From assembly GCA_900752305.1 (NCBI GenBank), contig CAADUV010000376.1, positions 1-11,423 on the forward strand: DNA of 11,423 nt. Reading direction: 5' to 3'. A program made the translations under genes and the position numbers. This document shows positions 1 through 6,700 of the stretch, piece by piece; position 1 is the stretch's first letter; the number at the start of each line of letters is the position of its first letter. The notes below the pieces were generated by a model. It searched no databases. It saw only the letters and a list, made by a program, of their open reading frames with translations, and had not been told where the DNA came from. Source of the DNA: an uncultured Oscillospiraceae bacterium. Its GTDB lineage: Bacteria; Bacillota; Clostridia; Oscillospirales; Oscillospiraceae.

Positions 1-405
1 GAATTCCACGCGGAGGTCCTGCCGGAAGACAAGGCCAACTACATCCGCGCCGAACACGCAGCAGGCCGCAAGGTCATCATGCTGGGCGACGGCGTGAACG
101 ACTCCCCTGCCCTGTCTGAGGCTGATGTGGGCATCGCCATCCGGGACGGTGCTGCTATCGCCCGAGAAGTGGCGGATATCACGGTGGGGGCGGACAACCT
201 GTATGGTCTGCTGACCCTCAAGAAATTGAGTGACGCCTTGATGGCGCGCATTCACCACAACTATCGCTTTATCATCTCCTTTAACTTCATGCTCATTTGT
301 CTCGGTGTGGCCGGCATCCTGCCCCCCGCCACCTCCGCCCTGCTCCACAACGCTTCCACGTTGATGATCGGCCTGCGGAGCATGACCAATCTGTTGGAGG
401 AGTAA
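1..405 (+). CDS. Heavy-metal-translocating P-type ATPase, C-terminal fragment
   Basis: This is the 3' end of a P1B-type ATPase, an inner-membrane pump that uses ATP hydrolysis to move transition-metal ions, usually outwards. The open frame runs in from the left edge, so the start, metal-binding domain, CPx motif and DKTGT phosphorylation site are outside the window. What remains is the end of the P-domain, including HAEVLPEDK and the hinge motif GDGVNDSPAL (nt 85-114; its Asp residues bind Mg2+), then ADVGIAI, and two closing membrane helices. The last helix carries HNAST, which resembles the HEGxT-type motif of P1B-4 pumps more than the Asp-containing helix of Zn/Cd pumps. Iron, cobalt or zinc export is therefore possible, but the metal cannot be fixed from this fragment. 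A hairpin terminator follows directly, so the next genes are probably a separate transcription unit. Confidence 0.93.
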   Translation, partial: EFHAEVLPEDKANYIRAEHAAGRKVIMLGDGVNDSPALSEADVGIAIRDGAAIAREVADITVGADNLYGLLTLKKLSDALMARIHHNYRFIISFNFMLICLGVAGILPPATSALLHNASTLMIGLRSMTNLLEE

Positions 406-419
406 ACACGATCCTTTTG

Positions 420-460
420 GAGCCTCATCCATCATTTTGGAGTGGATGAGGCTCTCCATT
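420..460 (+). terminator. Hairpin terminator after the P-type ATPase
   Basis: A perfect 12-bp inverted repeat (GAGCCTCATCCA at 420-431, TGGATGAGGCTC at 443-454) with an 11-nt loop starts 15 nt after the ATPase stop codon. The tail behind it (tccatttccctt) is only moderately T-rich, so termination may be partial. The first arm of the hairpin is clear; its efficiency is inferred. Confidence 0.7.
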
Positions 461-465
461 TCCCT

Positions 466-471
466 TATAAT
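466..471 (+). promoter_or_regulatory. Possible -10 box (TATAAT) for the DUF2325 operon
   Basis: A perfect TATAAT lies 80 bp before the DUF2325 start and just after the ATPase terminator. No good -35 element sits 16-18 bp upstream, where the sequence is the right arm of the terminator hairpin (about TGGATG). If it is used, it would need an activator or tolerate a poor -35. Transcription would then begin near 478 and include the dyad at 517-532 in the leader. Confidence 0.4.
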
Positions 472-516
472 CATGACCATCGAGAGCGCAGACGGCGCTG
501 ATTTTTCAAGCACCGA

Positions 517-532
517 GTTAGTGCAAACTAAC
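517..532. promoter_or_regulatory. Perfect dyad GTTAGT-GCAA-ACTAAC, candidate operator or leader hairpin
   Basis: Two 6-bp arms are exact reverse complements around the tetranucleotide GCAA. The right arm ends 4 nt before the Shine-Dalgarno sequence AAAGGAG of the DUF2325 gene. As DNA it is a symmetric site suited to a dimeric repressor of the metal-sensing type, which would suit the gene content. As RNA it would be a 6-bp stem closed by a GNRA tetraloop next to the ribosome binding site. The sequence does not decide between the two. Confidence 0.55.
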
Positions 533-550
533 CGAGAAAGGAGCCATCCC

Positions 551-832
551 GTGAGCGTCGTGATTTTAGGCGGAAATGAGTGTATGGAACGCCGGTACCA
601 AGATCTTTGTCAAACCTATCAATGTCAAGCGAAAGTGTTTACGAAGCCCCGGGGCGGGCTGAAAAAGAAGCTGGGCAGTCCCGATCTGATGATCGTGTTC
701 ACCAGTACCATGTCCCACAAGATGCTCAAAAGCGCCCTGTGTGAGCTGAAGGGTCAGGACACCGCCATCGAGCACTGCCATACCAGTTCCCTCTCCGCGC
801 TTCGGACGGTTTTAGAGAAACACACCGCATAA
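551..832 (+). CDS. DUF2325 family protein
   Basis: This is a small cytoplasmic protein of 93 residues recognised as DUF2325 (PF10087) by its N-terminal strand SVVILGG, the central SPDLMIVFT strand followed by SHKM, and the C-terminal CHTSSLSAL motif. The fold is expected to be a Rossmann-like alpha/beta unit. The family has no established biochemical function that can be assigned here. The GTG at 551 is chosen as the start because AAAGGAG (537-543) lies 7 nt upstream and the family begins at this strand; an in-frame ATG at 437 would run through the terminator and dyad. It contains five cysteines (11, 20, 25, 64, 76) and a His in CHTSS, which could serve metal or redox chemistry. It is the first gene of a four-gene run with DUF3793, flavodoxin and a ZinT-like lipoprotein, 14 nt before the next gene. 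Confidence 0.9.
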   Translation: MSVVILGGNECMERRYQDLCQTYQCQAKVFTKPRGGLKKKLGSPDLMIVFTSTMSHKMLKSALCELKGQDTAIEHCHTSSLSALRTVLEKHTA

Positions 833-846
833 GGAGGACATTCATT

Positions 847-1398
847 ATGTCGGAAGACATTGTCGTACGCCAGTGTGCCCCCACCCTGGCCGGTTTGAAG
901 ACAGGCAGTCTGTTCCCCTGTCCCTATGAATCCAAACAGACGTTGATGAAAGACGTCCGCAAACTCAATCAGATCTTCGTGCCCAAGGGGCTGTGTCTGC
1001 TGCCCCTGCGCCTGGCCGAAAAACGGGCACTGCTGTACTTATACCGCCCCCGTGAGCTGGAGCGGGACCTGACCGACCAGATGGCAGCGGAGCTGCTGCG
1101 CAAGGTGGGTTACCCGCCGCTGAACAGTGAGCGCTGTGTGGTGCGGCTGATGCAGCGGCTGGCGGAGGAGAAGGAATTTCCCCATGAGATCGGGCTGTTC
1201 CTGAGCTATCCGCCGGAGGATGTGAAGGGTTTCATTGAGAACAAGGCCAGCAACAGCAAATGCGTTGGCACTTGGAAGGTCTACGGGAACGTGGATCGGG
1301 CCAAGGCGCTGTTCGCCCAGTTCCAGCGTTGTACCGACATCTACTGTAAACTTTGGCAGGCTGGTTCCAGCTTGGAAGAGCTTGCCGTTGCAGTTTGA
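847..1398 (+). CDS. DUF3793 family protein
   Basis: This 183-residue soluble protein matches the DUF3793 family (PF12672) by its characteristic blocks: LAGLKTGSLF near residues 14-23, LLYLYRP around 62-68, FPHEIGLFLSYPPEDVKGF at 111-129, CVGTWKVYGN at 139-148 and an F-x-RCTDIYC segment at about 159-167. No catalytic role is established for this family. Cys10, Cys26, Cys139, Cys162 and Cys167 might bind a metal or cofactor, but this is speculation. The ATG at 847 has an excellent Shine-Dalgarno site, AAGGAGG (831-837), which overlaps the stop codon of the DUF2325 gene, indicating cotranscription. It lies 33 nt before the flavodoxin start. From memory, DUF3793 genes in Clostridia are often near flavodoxin and iron-transport genes, which agrees with this context. 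Confidence 0.85.
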   Translation: MSEDIVVRQCAPTLAGLKTGSLFPCPYESKQTLMKDVRKLNQIFVPKGLCLLPLRLAEKRALLYLYRPRELERDLTDQMAAELLRKVGYPPLNSERCVVRLMQRLAEEKEFPHEIGLFLSYPPEDVKGFIENKASNSKCVGTWKVYGNVDRAKALFAQFQRCTDIYCKLWQAGSSLEELAVAV

Positions 1399-1431
1399 TC
1401 AAAATTTCATGCAGAAAGGACTTGAATGATT

Positions 1432-1857
1432 ATGAAGAAGACCGCAGTTATCTATTGGAGTGGCACCGGCAACACCGAGGCAATGGCACAGGCTGTTCTG
1501 GCTGGGATGCAGGAAGCAGGCGCAGAGGCCGCCCTGTACACCACCGCAGAAGTCACGCCCGCCCTGTTCGACGACCTGACCGGCGTCGCTTTCGGCTGCC
1601 CCGCTATGGGCGCGGAAGTGCTGGAGGAAATGGATTTCCAGCCCATGTGGGATGAGGCCAAGGGTTTCTTGGGCGGCAAGAACGTGGCTCTGTTCGGCTC
1701 CTATGGCTGGGGCGATGGCGAATGGATGCGCAGTTGGGAAGCAGACTGTGAAGAAGCCATGGTGAACCTGGTCTGCGAGAGCGTCATCTGCATGGCCGCA
1801 CCGGATGACACCGCTATCGAAGCCTGCAAGGCCCTGGGTAAGGCTGTCGTCGGCTAA
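1432..1857 (+). CDS. Flavodoxin (short-chain)
   Basis: This is a 141-residue FMN-binding electron carrier of the cytoplasm that replaces ferredoxin in low-potential electron transfer, classically when iron is scarce. The phosphate-binding loop SGTGNTEAMA starts at residue 10. The 50s loop FGCPAMG and the 90s loop GSYGWGDGEWM, which stack on the isoalloxazine ring, are both present. The length equals that of clostridial short-chain flavodoxins and the frame is intact. ATG 1432 is favoured because the family usually starts MKK and the Shine-Dalgarno AGAAAGGA (1413-1420) is 11 nt away; ATG 1426, two codons upstream, is also possible. The gene sits between DUF3793 and a ZinT-like lipoprotein in the same run, which suggests iron- or metal-responsive expression, though the sequence does not show this directly. 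Confidence 0.95.
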   Translation: MKKTAVIYWSGTGNTEAMAQAVLAGMQEAGAEAALYTTAEVTPALFDDLTGVAFGCPAMGAEVLEEMDFQPMWDEAKGFLGGKNVALFGSYGWGDGEWMRSWEADCEEAMVNLVCESVICMAAPDDTAIEACKALGKAVVG

Positions 1858-1892
1858 GGCATAAATTTTCAACAACGAAGGATGAATCAACT

Positions 1893-2660
1893 ATGAAACG
1901 CACCAAACTGACCGCTCTGCTTTTGACCTTCGCCATGGTCCTCTCCCTGGCGCTGGCCGGCTGCAACAGCAATGGCACCACCAGCACCCCCGCAGCATCT
2001 TCCACCACCACCTCCTCCACCGGTGCCGCCAGCTCCGGCGCCACTGCCGACATGACCCAGGCAGCCGAACAGCTGCTGGTGGACCTGAAGGGCACCTATG
2101 AGGAACTGTGGCCGGTGATCCTGGACAGCAAGTATGACCAGACCTGGCTGGATGACTGTAAGGCTGTGGTGGGCGAACAGGACGCCGAGGCTGCCGCACA
2201 GCAGATGAAGACCGCCTGCATGGGCAAGCTGACCGGTCAGGAAGCGGTAGACGCTTACACCAAGGATCCCGACAGCATGGCGTTCAACTGTGAGTTCACC
2301 CAAAACGTGAAGCAGTTCGTCTTTGACGGCAACAAGATCAGTGGCCTGGACGCGGACGGCAAGGAAGTGTTCTCCCACACCTACAAGTATGTGGATTACA
2401 ACGCCGACCTGGACTTCTATGAATATCAGAGCGAAGACGCCGACTCCGGCGAGTTCACCTGGTTCTTCCTGCGTTCCGATACCCCCGCTTCCACTTGGCA
2501 CATCGAGTTCCGCTATGGCAGCGATCAGGACGCTCTGTCCGAGTATGTCACAGGCAAGTATGCTTACTGGATGGCAGCAGGCATCCTGACGGACTGTTCC
2601 GAAGAGGACATCGGCAAGGCCATCAACCTGTTCTGCGAAGAGAACCTGAAGGAATCCTAA
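1893..2660 (+). CDS. ZinT-like metal-binding lipoprotein
   Basis: This is a 255-residue predicted lipoprotein. The signal peptide has a KRTK n-region, a hydrophobic core and the lipobox LAGC, with lipidated Cys24. A Ser/Thr/Ala-rich linker (about 25-52) is followed by a domain resembling ZinT/YodA: LKGTYEELWPVILDS near 65-79 and, most telling, WHIEFRYGSD (202-211) with GKYAYWMAAGI (221-231) and a final SEEDIGKAINLFCEENL helix. ZinT proteins are lipocalin-like extracytoplasmic zinc-binding proteins that help zinc uptake. Only one His of the usual HxH-type cluster is present in the WHIEF segment, so metal ligands differ or are reduced. The start has GAAGGATGA (1877-1885) upstream. It lies 35 nt after the flavodoxin and ends the run before a strong terminator. 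A generic ZinT-fold lipoprotein without zinc duty is the alternative. Confidence 0.78.
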   Translation: MKRTKLTALLLTFAMVLSLALAGCNSNGTTSTPAASSTTTSSTGAASSGATADMTQAAEQLLVDLKGTYEELWPVILDSKYDQTWLDDCKAVVGEQDAEAAAQQMKTACMGKLTGQEAVDAYTKDPDSMAFNCEFTQNVKQFVFDGNKISGLDADGKEVFSHTYKYVDYNADLDFYEYQSEDADSGEFTWFFLRSDTPASTWHIEFRYGSDQDALSEYVTGKYAYWMAAGILTDCSEEDIGKAINLFCEENLKES

Positions 2661-2696
2661 CGGAAATCCAACCTTCCCAACTGCCCAAATAATGAA

Positions 2697-2731
2697 CCCC
2701 CGCTGTGGTAGCTTCCACGGCGGGGGGTTTT
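2697..2731 (+). terminator. Strong intrinsic terminator of the DUF2325-ZinT operon
   Basis: CCCCCGCTGTGG (2697-2708) pairs with CCACGGCGGGGG (2715-2726) as a 12-bp stem with one G-T wobble and a 6-nt loop, followed by GTTTTC. It lies 37 nt after the ZinT-like stop and 6 nt from the stop codon of the convergent hydrolase gene. Read on the minus strand the tail is only TTCATTATTT, so it may also serve that gene less efficiently. Confidence 0.9.
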
Positions 2732-2736
2732 CGGTC

Positions 2737-3450
2737 TTATCGCTCGCCCCTGGCCGCCGCCACAAAAGCCCCAAAGATCTTCCGGCTGTGCTCATCCACC
2801 CGGAACGCAAACTCCGGATGCCACTGCACCGCCCACACGAACCGCTTCTCTGGCAGACAGACCGCCTCGATCAGACCGTCCTCCGACCAGGCCATTTCGG
2901 TCAGGCAGGGCGCCAGGGTCTTCACCGCCTGGTGGTGGTAGCTGTTCACACCGATGTGCTCCGTCCCCAGCAGCTCCGCCAGAGGGGTGCCGGGCTGAAT
3001 GGTCACGGTGTGCACCGCTCGGTCGTAGGGCGGGGTCATGTGGTGCTGGGTCTGGGAGGGGTGCTCGGTGGGCAGATCCTGGTAGAGGGTGCCGCCCAGG
3101 ACGGCGTTGAGAAACTGGATGCCCCGGCAGATGCCCAGGACGGGCAGGTCCCGTTCCAAAGCCAGGTGCAGCAGCGCCTGCTCCATCCGATCCCGCGCCG
3201 GACAGATTTCGCCGCAGGTAGGTTTGGGCGTCTCCCCGTACAGGGCTGGCGACACATCCTGACCGCCGGTGAACAGCAGGCCGTCGCACAGGGAGACCAG
3301 CTGAGGCAGGTCGTCCAAGTCCTCCGGCAAGGGCAGCACGATGGGGATGGCGCCCGCCTGCTCCAGCCCCTCCAGGTAGCCGGGGAGCATCCAATAGGAG
3401 TCCCGCTCCCGGTCGAACAGCGGCGTGACGCCGATGATGGGTTTCTTCAT
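2737..3450 (-). CDS. Gamma-glutamyl-gamma-aminobutyrate hydrolase family protein (peptidase C26)
   Basis: This is a 237-residue cytoplasmic class-I glutamine-amidotransferase-like hydrolase of the PuuD/peptidase C26 family, which cleaves gamma-glutamyl amide bonds such as gamma-Glu-GABA in putrescine breakdown. The family features are complete: the N-terminal PIIGVTP strand, LLFTGGQDVSP (58-68), the nucleophile elbow GICRG with Cys108, GGTLYQDLP (119-127), HHQAV (172-176) and the catalytic QWHPE with His211 and Glu213. Length is normal. The ATG at 3450 has the Shine-Dalgarno GGAAGGAG 10 nt upstream. No polyamine genes are adjacent, so the substrate is open; other gamma-glutamyl compounds are possible. 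A promoter is visible upstream, and a terminator hairpin lies between promoter and start, hinting at transcription attenuation. Confidence 0.95.
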   Translation of the reverse strand: MKKPIIGVTPLFDRERDSYWMLPGYLEGLEQAGAIPIVLPLPEDLDDLPQLVSLCDGLLFTGGQDVSPALYGETPKPTCGEICPARDRMEQALLHLALERDLPVLGICRGIQFLNAVLGGTLYQDLPTEHPSQTQHHMTPPYDRAVHTVTIQPGTPLAELLGTEHIGVNSYHHQAVKTLAPCLTEMAWSEDGLIEAVCLPEKRFVWAVQWHPEFAFRVDEHSRKIFGAFVAAARGER

Positions 3451-3468
3451 CTCACAACGCTCCTTCCG

Positions 3469-3510
3469 AAAAAACAGCGGCGCTCCCAGTGTGACCTGAG
3501 AGCGCCGCTG
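3469..3510 (-). terminator. Intrinsic terminator inside the leader of the C26 hydrolase gene
   Basis: Read on the minus strand, CAGCGGCGCTC (3510-3500) pairs perfectly with GAGCGCCGCTG (3485-3475), an 11-bp stem. A mismatch and 3 further pairs (CAG/CTG) may extend it to a hexaloop. TTTTTT follows at once (3474-3469), then the Shine-Dalgarno sequence. This is a textbook rho-independent terminator, yet it lies upstream of the start codon, between the promoter at 3531-3559 and the gene. No other minus-strand gene ends here. It either attenuates the hydrolase transcript or blocks antisense transcription. Confidence 0.85.
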
Positions 3511-3530
3511 CTCCTGTTTGTTATGGTATG

Positions 3531-3559
3531 ATTATGACACAAACGGGCAGAAAAGGCAA
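3531..3559 (-). promoter_or_regulatory. Promoter of the C26 hydrolase gene
   Basis: On the minus strand TTGCCT (3559-3554, 4 of 6 consensus) and CATAAT (3536-3531, 5 of 6) are separated by 17 bp, which fits the housekeeping sigma factor. Transcription would start near 3524, only about 14 nt before the terminator hairpin of the leader. It is divergent from the promoter at 3605-3634, with the two -35 elements 45 bp apart. Confidence 0.65.
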
Positions 3560-3604
3560 GGGAGCAGGTGTGCGTGGATCGTTGAAAAATCTTACAGAAG
3601 GCTG

Positions 3605-3634
3605 TTGAAAAAGGGGATAAGATTGGTGTATGAT
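3605..3634 (+). promoter_or_regulatory. Promoter of the giant NTPase operon
   Basis: TTGAAA (3605-3610) and TATGAT (3629-3634) are spaced 18 bp apart, each with one mismatch to, or close to, the sigma-A consensus. The predicted start is near 3641, giving a leader of about 77 nt before ATG 3718. The -35 lies inside the second copy of a direct repeat GTTGAAAAA (3581-3589 and 3604-3612), 23 bp apart start to start, which may be an operator or a coincidence. Confidence 0.65.
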
Positions 3635-3651
3635 AGATTTAGTGTAACTTC

Positions 3652-3672
3652 ACCGCTGCGGCGGTTGTTTTT
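3652..3672 (+). terminator. Weak hairpin plus T-run in the leader of the NTPase operon
   Basis: ACCGC (3652-3656) and GCGGT (3661-3665) form a 5-bp GC-rich stem with loop TGCG, followed by TGTTTTT to 3672. It lies about 10 nt after the predicted transcription start and about 45 nt before the start codon. The stem is short, so this may be only a pause site or chance. Confidence 0.35.
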
Positions 3673-3717
3673 ACGCGATATAACCCCAAAAATCCGTTGA
3701 ATGGAGGTATTTTACGG

Positions 3718-6700
3718 ATGAACCTCGATCAAATACGCCACAGTTTTGAAACCCTACAACATTTACAGTCACCCCTGCTGCGGAAGATCCCCCCGCTATG
3801 CCGCGCCATTGAGGAGGGTCAGCTGGACAACACGGAATATGTGAAACCTGTCATCAAGATGCTCCAGCAATGGGCTGCCGCCCAGACCACCCTGGCCGAG
3901 GCACTGCCCCAACCGGACGCCGCCCAGCTGAACACCCTGCCCGCCCTGGACGCTTGGCTCCAGATCCACGACAGCAGCGCTCAGCTCCGGCAATTCCTGG
4001 CCGTCACCGGGCGGATGGACAACTTGACCGCCGCCCTGCGTCCCTATCAAGAGAAGGCGCAGGACATTTTGGACGGCAACCTGGAGGACCCCGATTTTGT
4101 GTCCGCTCTGGCCATCTTTGTGGACATCGTAGTCAACGGCTTCGACTTCACCGACCCCACCGTAGCGGACAAGACCCAGGCGCTGGAACAGCAGCTGGAT
4201 CGGATGATCTGCCTGCCCCTCTACGCCGGACAGTTCCAGCTGGACCCGGACCAGGCGCCCCCTGCTCCAGCAGCACCCGCACTTGCGCCCACGCCAGCCC
4301 CCGCTCCCACCAACATCCCCACTCCCCTCCAGCCCGCCGGTCCCGCAGACCGCCGCCCGCTCACGCCGGTGGATGCGTCTCTGTGTACCCTGCCGTTGGA
4401 ACAGAGCGGCGCGTCTGCCACTGAATTCAACGGCAAGACCTTCGGGGACTTGCTCACTCGCAACCGTCCCCTGAAGCTCATCATGGCCGCCATGGCCAAA
4501 TATTACGTCCTCTCCTTTGACCAGTTGAAGGAGCTGGTGTCCATCAGCGAAAAGAAGCTCCGGACGCCTCTGCTGGATCTGATCAACCGTGGCTACATCG
4601 ACCGGTATCGCTACCGGGAATCTGACGTGGAGTTCCATCCGGTGTTCACCATCGGCAAGGTCTGCGCCCAGCGTTCGCCTGGACGGATCGTGGCACAGTA
4701 CGCCTACGCCCCCTTCCACGACCTTCCCTCGGAGGAAACCCTCCACGCCGCCATCCAGAGCCTGGCCACCATGCTCTCCGCCCTCAAGCGCAGCACCTTC
4801 CTCTCCGCCCTGGCCCCCTACGAGGACGCCATCACCGTCCAGTACCCCGCTGTGGGCAGACGGTTCGGCAGCGTCACCGTTACATCGGCCAACACCGTCT
4901 GGTTCCTGGCGCCCTTCTTTGACCAGCCCAACGCGGTGCGGCAGGCGGCTGCCTTCAAGGAGGCGCTGCTCCAGATCCCAGAGGCGGAAGTGGTGCTCCT
5001 GTACGCCCAGGACGAAGAGACCGCAGGTGACTGGAACGTGGCCCTGTCCGACGCCAAGGTCTCCCTGCAAAACATCTTCTACTTCACCCAGGACGGCACC
5101 GTCCTGACTCACGGCCTGGAGCAGGTGCCCATGGACACCGTTCTGCTGCTGGCCGAGCAGGAGGAACCGGTGTATGAAGCGCCTGTGACTATGCCGGAAG
5201 AAATGGAAGAAGTTCCCGTTTGGGAGGAGCCTGTGGACGAGCCGGAAGAAGAGCCTGTCCAGGAGGAGCCGGTGGAAGAACCAGAAGAACCGGAAGAAGA
5301 ACTCATCCTAGAAGAACCCGCAGACGAGCCGGACGAGGAACCTGTTCCGGAGGAATCCGCAGGAGAACCGGAAGAGGAACCTGTCCAGGAAGAACCCGTG
5401 GTCGAGCCAGAGGAAGAGCCTGTTCCGGAGGAACCGGCAGAAGAGCCGGAAGAGGAACCTATCCAGGAGGAAGCTCCTGCCGCACCGGCCAAGGTGCCCA
5501 TCGACCTGTCCAAGCTGCCGGAACTGCCGGTGCGGGACAACAAGATTGATGTGACCAACGGCATCTTCAAGGGCATCTCCTACCCTGGCCAGGACGGTTC
5601 GCCGGACGCCGTGCAGATCCCCCTGCAGCTCATCACCCAGAACGCCGCCCCCAGCGCCCTGCTGTATGCTCGTTCCCTGGTGCGCTGCGCGCCCACCCTG
5701 TGGCGGCCGGTGTATCAGATGCTGGCCTACGCCTACAACGACCCGCTGGCGGACTGCGACTACAACTTTGTCAACTTGCAGACCGTCTACGAGGACGCCA
5801 TCCCCGGCTGCTCGGCGGAGACCGCGTTCCGGTTCCAGCTGTGCGCCTTCTTGCGGATGCTCTTCGCCGATGAGATCGACCCCAGCTCCCTGCATCTGCT
5901 GAAGGCGTCCATCATCGAAAACTACTTCCAGGACTGTGCCCTGTTCCAGAAGCTGAGCGCCCTGCCTGGCCTGCTCCAGGAGGTCTGCACCTTCATCCAG
6001 CACTTCCAGAAGGGCTTCGGCGTCCGCGCCGCTCAGCAGATCAACGGCATCGACGACATGACCGCCCAGAAGGCCAGCCTGCAAAAGCGGGCGTCTGAGC
6101 TGCTGGATCTGCCCCTCCAGGAGTGCCACTCCCCCCATCCACGGGTCAAGGCACTGCGGGAGAAGCTGTTCAGCCGCAACGGCGTCATGAAGACTCTCAT
6201 CCGTCCGGTGGCCGGGGGACAGACCGACCACCTGGAGGAAGGCTTGGCCTTCTGCCAGGACTACCAGACCACTCGGGGCGGCGAACGGCAGTTCGACGAG
6301 AAGGCCCTCAACGACCTCATCGACAAGCTCTGGGCGGAGACCAGCACCCTGAATGCCCGCCGAAAGAGCGAGCCGCTGCTGAACTCCCAAAAGATCCCCA
6401 TCCGGAACAACTGCAAAGAATTCATCGATGTTTTCCTCCACTGGGCGGAGCTGGCGCAGCGGAACAGCAACGAGTCCGACGCCTATCTGATCGCCCGCAA
6501 CCGGATGCTCAACAGCCTCAACGAGCTGGACGGCCAGATCGCCCAGTTGGACAAGGAACCGCGCCTGGGCGAATACGCCGGCCTGGTAGCCCTGTCCGAC
6601 GCCATCGCGGACATCAAGGCCATCCTCTCCGGTCAGCGGCACGTCCACCAGTTCTTCTACCTGGACTTTGTGACCAGCAATCAGGTGGAGCTGGACACCG

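Noticed and set aside
437..550. Longer start of the DUF2325 protein at ATG 437
   Set aside because: The extension lies in the terminator hairpin, the TATAAT and the dyad, and the family starts at GTG 551, which has its own Shine-Dalgarno.
1887..2810. A minus-strand open frame opposite the ZinT-like gene
   Set aside because: It crosses the terminator and a convergent gene end, and its product is low-complexity Gly/Ala without a family. The plus strand encodes a proper lipoprotein.
2692..3531. A plus-strand open frame opposite the C26 hydrolase
   Set aside because: It begins in a terminator stem and lies antisense to a gene with an intact catalytic triad.
3518..3700. A 60-codon plus-strand open frame in the divergent intergenic region
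   Set aside because: It overlaps both promoters, has no convincing ribosome binding site and an unremarkable basic product. Treated as non-coding.
5109..5576. A Ser/Gly-rich minus-strand open frame opposite the Glu-Pro repeat
   Set aside because: Its repeats are the complement of the Glu-Pro codons; it has no independent support.
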